From the NCBI GenBank assembly GCA_964342575.1, contig CAYFGZ010000069.1:1-18366 (forward strand): a stretch of 18,366 nucleotides of DNA, in the 5' to 3' direction. The notes under the pieces are model-generated. The model was not told where the DNA came from and did not search any database. It saw only the letters and a program-made list of their open reading frames with translations. The DNA comes from GCA-002701455 sp964342575. GTDB taxonomy: Bacteria; Pseudomonadota; Alphaproteobacteria; Thalassobaculales; Thalassobaculaceae. The translations under genes and the position numbers were made by a program. Below, one piece after another: positions 14,814-18,366 of the stretch (the stretch's first letter is position 1; the number at the start of each line of letters is the position of its first letter).

Positions 14814-16454
14814 TTGAATATAGAGGAAGATATATACGACTTCATTATCGTGGGTGCTGGTTCAGCCGGATCAGTCGTAGCCAATAGACTAACAGAGGAT
14901 GGTCAATATAAGGTTTTGTGCTTGGAATCGGGCACTAAAAAATCAGACTATTTCTGGTCACGTATTCCCGCCGGGGTGGGAAAATTAATAGAAAATCCCG
15001 CCGTTAATTGGTGCTATAGTTGCGAGCCAGACGACGCTACAGGACAACGAAGAATCGAAGTACCGCGCGGAAAAATGCTGGGCGGATCCAGCTCGATAAA
15101 CGGAATGGTATTCACGCGCGGTCAATCACAAGATTATGACCACTGGGCGCAATTAGGTAACCAAGGTTGGAGCTTTGAAGACGTACTACCTTTTTTCAAA
15201 AAAATGGAATCCTACGAGGGAGGATCGGACGAACTCAGAGGACGAGATGGCCCCTTAAAAATTACCGACTCGCCTAAACTAAGTCCTATTTTTGAAAAGC
15301 TAATACAATCTGCTATAAATATCGGATTAAATTACAACAACGACTACAATGGGTCAGATCAAGAGGGTATTGCCATGACCCAGGCAACTATTACTAATGG
15401 TCGGCGACAAAGTACGGCTTATTGCTACCTCGAGCCCGCGCTATCAAGACCAAATCTGACACTTGGCACCGGTATCTCGGTCGAATCTCTTGTTCTACAA
15501 AAAAAACAGTGTGTGGCAGTAAAATATCAGCAAGGCGGCAAAACAAAAACCGTCCGAGCCGCTAGAGAGGTTATTTTGAGTTCTGGGTCCATAAATTCAC
15601 CTAAAATACTAGAGCTATCAGGAATTGGGCAACCTAAACTCCTGAGTAGGCTGGGGATTCAACCGGAACACGAACTACCGGGTGTCGGAGAAAATTTGCG
15701 AGACCATTATTCCCCTCGTATGCGTTATGCTATTAGTGAAAAAAATGCTACTTTTACAGAACGAGGAACTGGGCCACAGCTTATTTTAGAAGCTTTGAAA
15801 TATGCCATTGCACGTAAGGGCTTCATGGCGTTATCTACTGTTCCCATTAGGATGTATTTTCGCACTAGAGATGGGCTTGCATCCCCGGACGCCACAATTT
15901 CTTTCATGCCCTATCTTACTAAACGGGCCAGGCGTGCCCGAATTATTTCCGAAGTGCCGGGGATTACAATGAGTGTGAACGTCTTGAGACCAGAAAGTAG
16001 AGGAAGCATTCATATTGGTTCCGCCAATTCTCAGCAAGACCCAGAAATTCGATTTAACTTTCTTTCGACAGAAATAGATAGAACCAGTCTTCTCTCTGCT
16101 ATCCGAAAAGGCAGAGAACTAATGTCAGCATCGCCCATATCTGAAATCGTAAAGGAAGAGATCGCTCCAGGCTCCCACATTCAAGACAATGATGAGCTGC
16201 TAGACTGGGTTCGAAGAACCGCCGAAACCACGTATCACCCCGTAGGCACATGCAAAATGGGAAATGATCCGTTAGCCGTTGTTGACGAGAGCCTCAAAGT
16301 TCATGGCATAGAAGGTTTACGTGTTGCCGATGCCTCTATTATGCCCACTCTAACGTCGGGTAACACTAATGCACCAACAATTATGATAGGTGAAAAATGT
16401 TCTAAAATGTTGTTGCAAACAGCGAAGTCCAGGTCACCAGCAAAGGAATTATAG
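14814..16454 (+). CDS. GMC-family FAD-dependent oxidoreductase (choline dehydrogenase-like)
   Basis: A 546-residue flavoprotein of the glucose-methanol-choline family, which oxidises a hydroxyl group to an aldehyde or ketone. The N-terminus has the FAD-binding GAGSAGSVVANRL (14-26). GMC signature 1 is GKMLGGSSSINGMVF (86-100) and signature 2 is GSINSPKILELSGIG (258-272). The catalytic His is in TYHPVGTCKMG (H475), and the partner Asn lies in SGNTNAPTIMIGEK (515-528). The length is normal (530-560). The substrate is not readable; the best guess is an alcohol or amino alcohol. There is no ATG: TTG 14814 is chosen because GGGAG lies 6 bp upstream and the product then begins just before the FAD motif, as usual; TTG 14769 would add 15 residues with no ribosome site. 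It converges on the second TPR-methyltransferase. Confidence 0.9.
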   Translation: MNIEEDIYDFIIVGAGSAGSVVANRLTEDGQYKVLCLESGTKKSDYFWSRIPAGVGKLIENPAVNWCYSCEPDDATGQRRIEVPRGKMLGGSSSINGMVFTRGQSQDYDHWAQLGNQGWSFEDVLPFFKKMESYEGGSDELRGRDGPLKITDSPKLSPIFEKLIQSAINIGLNYNNDYNGSDQEGIAMTQATITNGRRQSTAYCYLEPALSRPNLTLGTGISVESLVLQKKQCVAVKYQQGGKTKTVRAAREVILSSGSINSPKILELSGIGQPKLLSRLGIQPEHELPGVGENLRDHYSPRMRYAISEKNATFTERGTGPQLILEALKYAIARKGFMALSTVPIRMYFRTRDGLASPDATISFMPYLTKRARRARIISEVPGITMSVNVLRPESRGSIHIGSANSQQDPEIRFNFLSTEIDRTSLLSAIRKGRELMSASPISEIVKEEIAPGSHIQDNDELLDWVRRTAETTYHPVGTCKMGNDPLAVVDESLKVHGIEGLRVADASIMPTLTSGNTNAPTIMIGEKCSKMLLQTAKSRSPAKEL

Positions 16455-16524
16455 CGCCACTTCAAAAAAATTGTTTTGGATTTTATGACTATGAAGATGG
16501 TCAAGAGGACTGTTTCGAATATAA

Positions 16525-16541
16525 CAACAATTAGCTTGTTG
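16525..16541 (-). terminator. Hairpin at the end of the second TPR-methyltransferase gene
   Basis: CAACAA (16525-16530) and TTGTTG (16536-16541) make a perfect 6-bp stem with a 5-nt loop that contains the stop codon. On the minus strand the stem is followed by TTATATT, a weak T-rich tail. It lies in the 76-bp gap between convergent genes and may serve as a modest terminator. Confidence 0.35.
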
Positions 16542-18141
16542 ACTGCGTCAAAAAAATATTACCACCAATAGGGATTCTTTTGTCACTTCTGATAATAGCA
16601 TCCTCAACCGCGATAATTTCATATCCCATTTTTTTGGCTAATTTTCTAATATAACTCTGCGAATGGGCATATCTTCCTGTATTCAAGAGACTGAAACCAT
16701 CTCCATCTTCTCGTTCGGTAGAGAAAACAAAAATGCTCCCGGGGCTCGATAATTTTTTGATTAAAGTAAACAATTCCAGACAATCACCTATATAAACCAG
16801 CACGTCTGTACAGATAAACAAATTGAAAGAGAGACTGCCTCCAACCAGCCCAGATAATTTCTCAACAAGATCGCCGGTTATTAATTCATAATAGATATCT
16901 TTCTTTCTGGCTTGTTCAATCATTTTGGTCGACAGATCTATACCAACCAATCTCTCACTGATGTCACTGAATGCGACCCCACTTAAGCCAGTTCCGCACC
17001 CCAGATCCAATACATCAGCGTATTGGGCTGTTTTAGAAAAATGTCTATCGTGTAACCCCCTTAAAAGTTCGGGGGTTTTGTATCCTAAACTCCCAATTAA
17101 ATGCTGATCAAATCTATGCGCATAATCATCGAATAGTCCCACTATAAAATCTCTCGGGGGAGATGCCGGCGTGTGACCGCGCAATGCAGACACCATGTGT
17201 TGGGCGGATCCAAGATTGGGATTAATAATTAACGCTCTGACAAAACTTTTTAAAGCTTGTTTATCCGAGTCACAAATTTGTTCAATAACACCTAAATTTC
17301 TATGAGCCAGAACATGGTCTGGTCCGAGTTTTATGGCTTTCTTGTAATAAGCTTTAGCATCTAAGTTTTTGCCAAGATCTTTGAAAACGTTACCAATATT
17401 ATTATAACAATCCGCGTAGCTTGGCTCAAGTTTAATGGCATTTTTAAGCCAAAACAGCGCCTTTTCATTCATCAAAAGTTCGTTTAATACGTTGCCCAAA
17501 TTATTATAGGCTTCTTGATATCCGGGGTTGAGCGCTATAGTCCTTATATAGCTTCCAATAGCTTCTTCAAACCTACCCATCTCAGTTAGCGCATTACCTA
17601 AATTATACAGTGCTTTTACGTGAAGCGGGTCTAGTTCAATAGCCTGTTTAAAATTAGTTATAGAGTCTCCATATTGCTTTTGTTCACTTAAAGTACCTCC
17701 CAAGTTATAGAACACATCCGCAAAATCTGGCTTTAAGTAAACGGCCTTTCTATAATTAGAAACACCTTCGTTAAACCTTCCCATATCACTTAAGATATTT
17801 CCTAAATTACTATAAGCTTCCGAAAAACTTGGATTGAGCTCGATGGCCTTCTTATAATTAATGATTGCTCGCTCGAAATCGCCTATTTTTTTAAAAGCAA
17901 CTCCAATACGGTTATAGACCTCAGGATAGCCAGGAGTTAATTCGGCCACTTTATTAAAACTTGTAATGGCACTATCGTACCTTCCAAGTTCAGCATTTAT
18001 GGCTCCATTTATAAGATAGATATTTGAAATTTCAGGAAACTGGTCGATTAATGTATATGTGAGATCCAGTGCATCAATAAGCCTCCCTTCAGAATAAAAT
18101 CCTCGTAATTGATCCATTCCCCGGTTTAACAGTGCCGTCAT
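16531..18141 (-). CDS. TPR-repeat SAM-dependent methyltransferase
   Basis: A 536-residue protein. After an N-terminal helical pair (about 1-37) there are eight uninterrupted 34-residue TPR units, from about 38 to 309, each with the YNxLGN...A...F/Y..AI.L.P pattern. The class I methyltransferase domain follows the block FDDYAHRFDQHLIGSLGYKTPELL, here given only by its position, 337-360. Motif I is VLDLGCGTG (377-385), then VGIDLS (399-404) and ITGDL (421-425). This architecture is known as the TPR methyltransferase group. Substrates are mostly unassigned; TPRs suggest a protein or oligosaccharide partner, cytoplasmic. The ATG at 18141 has AGGA only 1 bp upstream, and a second in-frame ATG at 18117 also has GGGGA too close, so the start is uncertain. 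It differs in layout from the other TPR-methyltransferase in the window. Confidence 0.9.
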   Translation of the reverse strand: MTALLNRGMDQLRGFYSEGRLIDALDLTYTLIDQFPEISNIYLINGAINAELGRYDSAITSFNKVAELTPGYPEVYNRIGVAFKKIGDFERAIINYKKAIELNPSFSEAYSNLGNILSDMGRFNEGVSNYRKAVYLKPDFADVFYNLGGTLSEQKQYGDSITNFKQAIELDPLHVKALYNLGNALTEMGRFEEAIGSYIRTIALNPGYQEAYNNLGNVLNELLMNEKALFWLKNAIKLEPSYADCYNNIGNVFKDLGKNLDAKAYYKKAIKLGPDHVLAHRNLGVIEQICDSDKQALKSFVRALIINPNLGSAQHMVSALRGHTPASPPRDFIVGLFDDYAHRFDQHLIGSLGYKTPELLRGLHDRHFSKTAQYADVLDLGCGTGLSGVAFSDISERLVGIDLSTKMIEQARKKDIYYELITGDLVEKLSGLVGGSLSFNLFICTDVLVYIGDCLELFTLIKKLSSPGSIFVFSTEREDGDGFSLLNTGRYAHSQSYIRKLAKKMGYEIIAVEDAIIRSDKRIPIGGNIFLTQSTS

Positions 18142-18181
18142 TTCCTGATAGGTACTCCACCGAAATTAAAACTAGTCGAAC

Positions 18182-18187
18182 TTTATA
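18182..18187 (-). promoter_or_regulatory. Candidate -10 element for the second TPR-methyltransferase
   Basis: The minus strand reads AGTATAAA here, about 40 bp upstream of the ATG. The GTATAAA core is shared with the 12-mers at 14571 and 14742. No good -35 sequence is seen 16-18 bp upstream (TTCGTG is the nearest), so this is tentative. Confidence 0.25.
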
Positions 18188-18256
18188 CTCCAATACGCTG
18201 ATATCACGAATTAATTTTCAGACTAGACTTTTCTTGTTTTGGATACGGACACAAGC

Positions 18257-18298
18257 AAAAAGCTCAGAAAACTGCGGTTTTTTAAAAACGCTGAGTTT
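18257..18298 (-). terminator. Terminator-like nested hairpin after the tRNA-like fragment
   Basis: On the minus strand CTCAG (18295-18291) pairs with CTGAG (18267-18263), with an inner AAAAC/GTTTT stem around the loop CGCA. The outer stem is followed directly by CTTTTT (18262-18257), the layout of an intrinsic terminator for leftward transcription. It lies just downstream of the tRNA-like 3' end at 18312-18331, where a tRNA terminator would be expected. Confidence 0.45.
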
Positions 18299-18311
18299 TG
18301 GGAAGATAAGA

Positions 18312-18331
18312 TGGCGACCCCTACGGGATTC
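18312..18331 (-). repeat. tRNA-Glu 3'-end fragment, possible attachment-site remnant
   Basis: The minus strand reads GAATCCCGTAGGGGTCGCCA. This agrees with my memory of the 3' part of bacterial tRNA-Glu: the end of the T loop, the 3' T-stem strand CCCGT, the acceptor strand AGGGGTC, discriminator G and encoded CCA. Immediately upstream the sequence departs from a tRNA: the T-stem 5' strand ACGGG and the TTC of the T loop are absent, and there is no anticodon arm. It is therefore not a functional tRNA gene. A 20-bp tRNA 3' end without a body is the usual form of an att site on the far side of an integrated element. Confidence 0.45.
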
Positions 18332-18366
18332 CACTTATTTAAGAAACTCCCCTAACCCATTGTTTT

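Noticed and set aside
14759..14885. ATG at 14759 as start of the GMC gene or of a leader peptide
   Set aside because: It is out of frame with the GMC product, stops after about 40 codons, and has no ribosome site.
18312..18331. Intact tRNA gene at the right edge
   Set aside because: Only the 3' part is present; no T-stem 5' strand, anticodon arm or D arm lies upstream within the window.

Overview
The window looks like chromosomal DNA from a Gram-negative bacterium, most likely an alphaproteobacterium of modest G+C (low-to-mid 40s % by eye). The basis is family resemblance only: an alphaproteobacterial-style cystathionine beta-lyase, a one-domain ModE, a four-domain rhodanese protein and TPR-methyltransferase proteins. 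There is no rRNA, intact tRNA, IS element or CRISPR array. Coding density is high, and GTG and TTG starts are common.

Layout. Positions 1-91 hold the first 30 codons (minus strand) of an exported protein that runs off the left edge. About 640 bp without a convincing gene follow, with several short perfect palindromes. From 736 to 5030 on the plus strand come a cystathionine beta-lyase, a one-domain ModE-type regulator and a complete modABC molybdate importer. Convergent to these, on the minus strand, are a four-rhodanese-domain protein (5083-6681) and an ABC-F ATPase (6843-8750). Divergent from the ABC-F gene, a plus-strand pair encodes a DMT/EamA-type exporter and a short PLP-dependent decarboxylase (8849-10955). 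On the minus strand again are an enolase-superfamily (mandelate racemase type) enzyme (10971-12137) and a 789-residue TPR-plus-methyltransferase protein (12174-14543). A GMC-family FAD oxidoreductase (14814-16454, plus) is divergent from the latter and converges on a second, differently built TPR-methyltransferase (16531-18141, minus).

How the genes may work together. metC-modE-modABC-rhodanese is a sulfur and molybdenum neighbourhood: cysteine/cystathionine cleavage, sulfane-sulfur handling and supply of molybdate. A functional link is inference. The exporter-decarboxylase pair is almost certainly one operon and suggests decarboxylation of an amino acid with export of, or exchange with, a small product. 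The divergent TPR-methyltransferase and GMC genes carry the same perfect 12-mer (GTATAAACACTT), each copy reading toward its own gene, so shared control is likely.

At the right edge, 20 bp on the minus strand match, from memory, the 3' end of a tRNA-Glu gene including CCA, followed by a terminator-like hairpin but with no tRNA body. This is the expected trace of an element integrated at a tRNA gene, with the element lying mainly to the right of the window. No defence system, phage module or clearly unprecedented system is visible. The most unusual items are the shared 12-mer, the tRNA fragment and the pair of TPR-methyltransferases.
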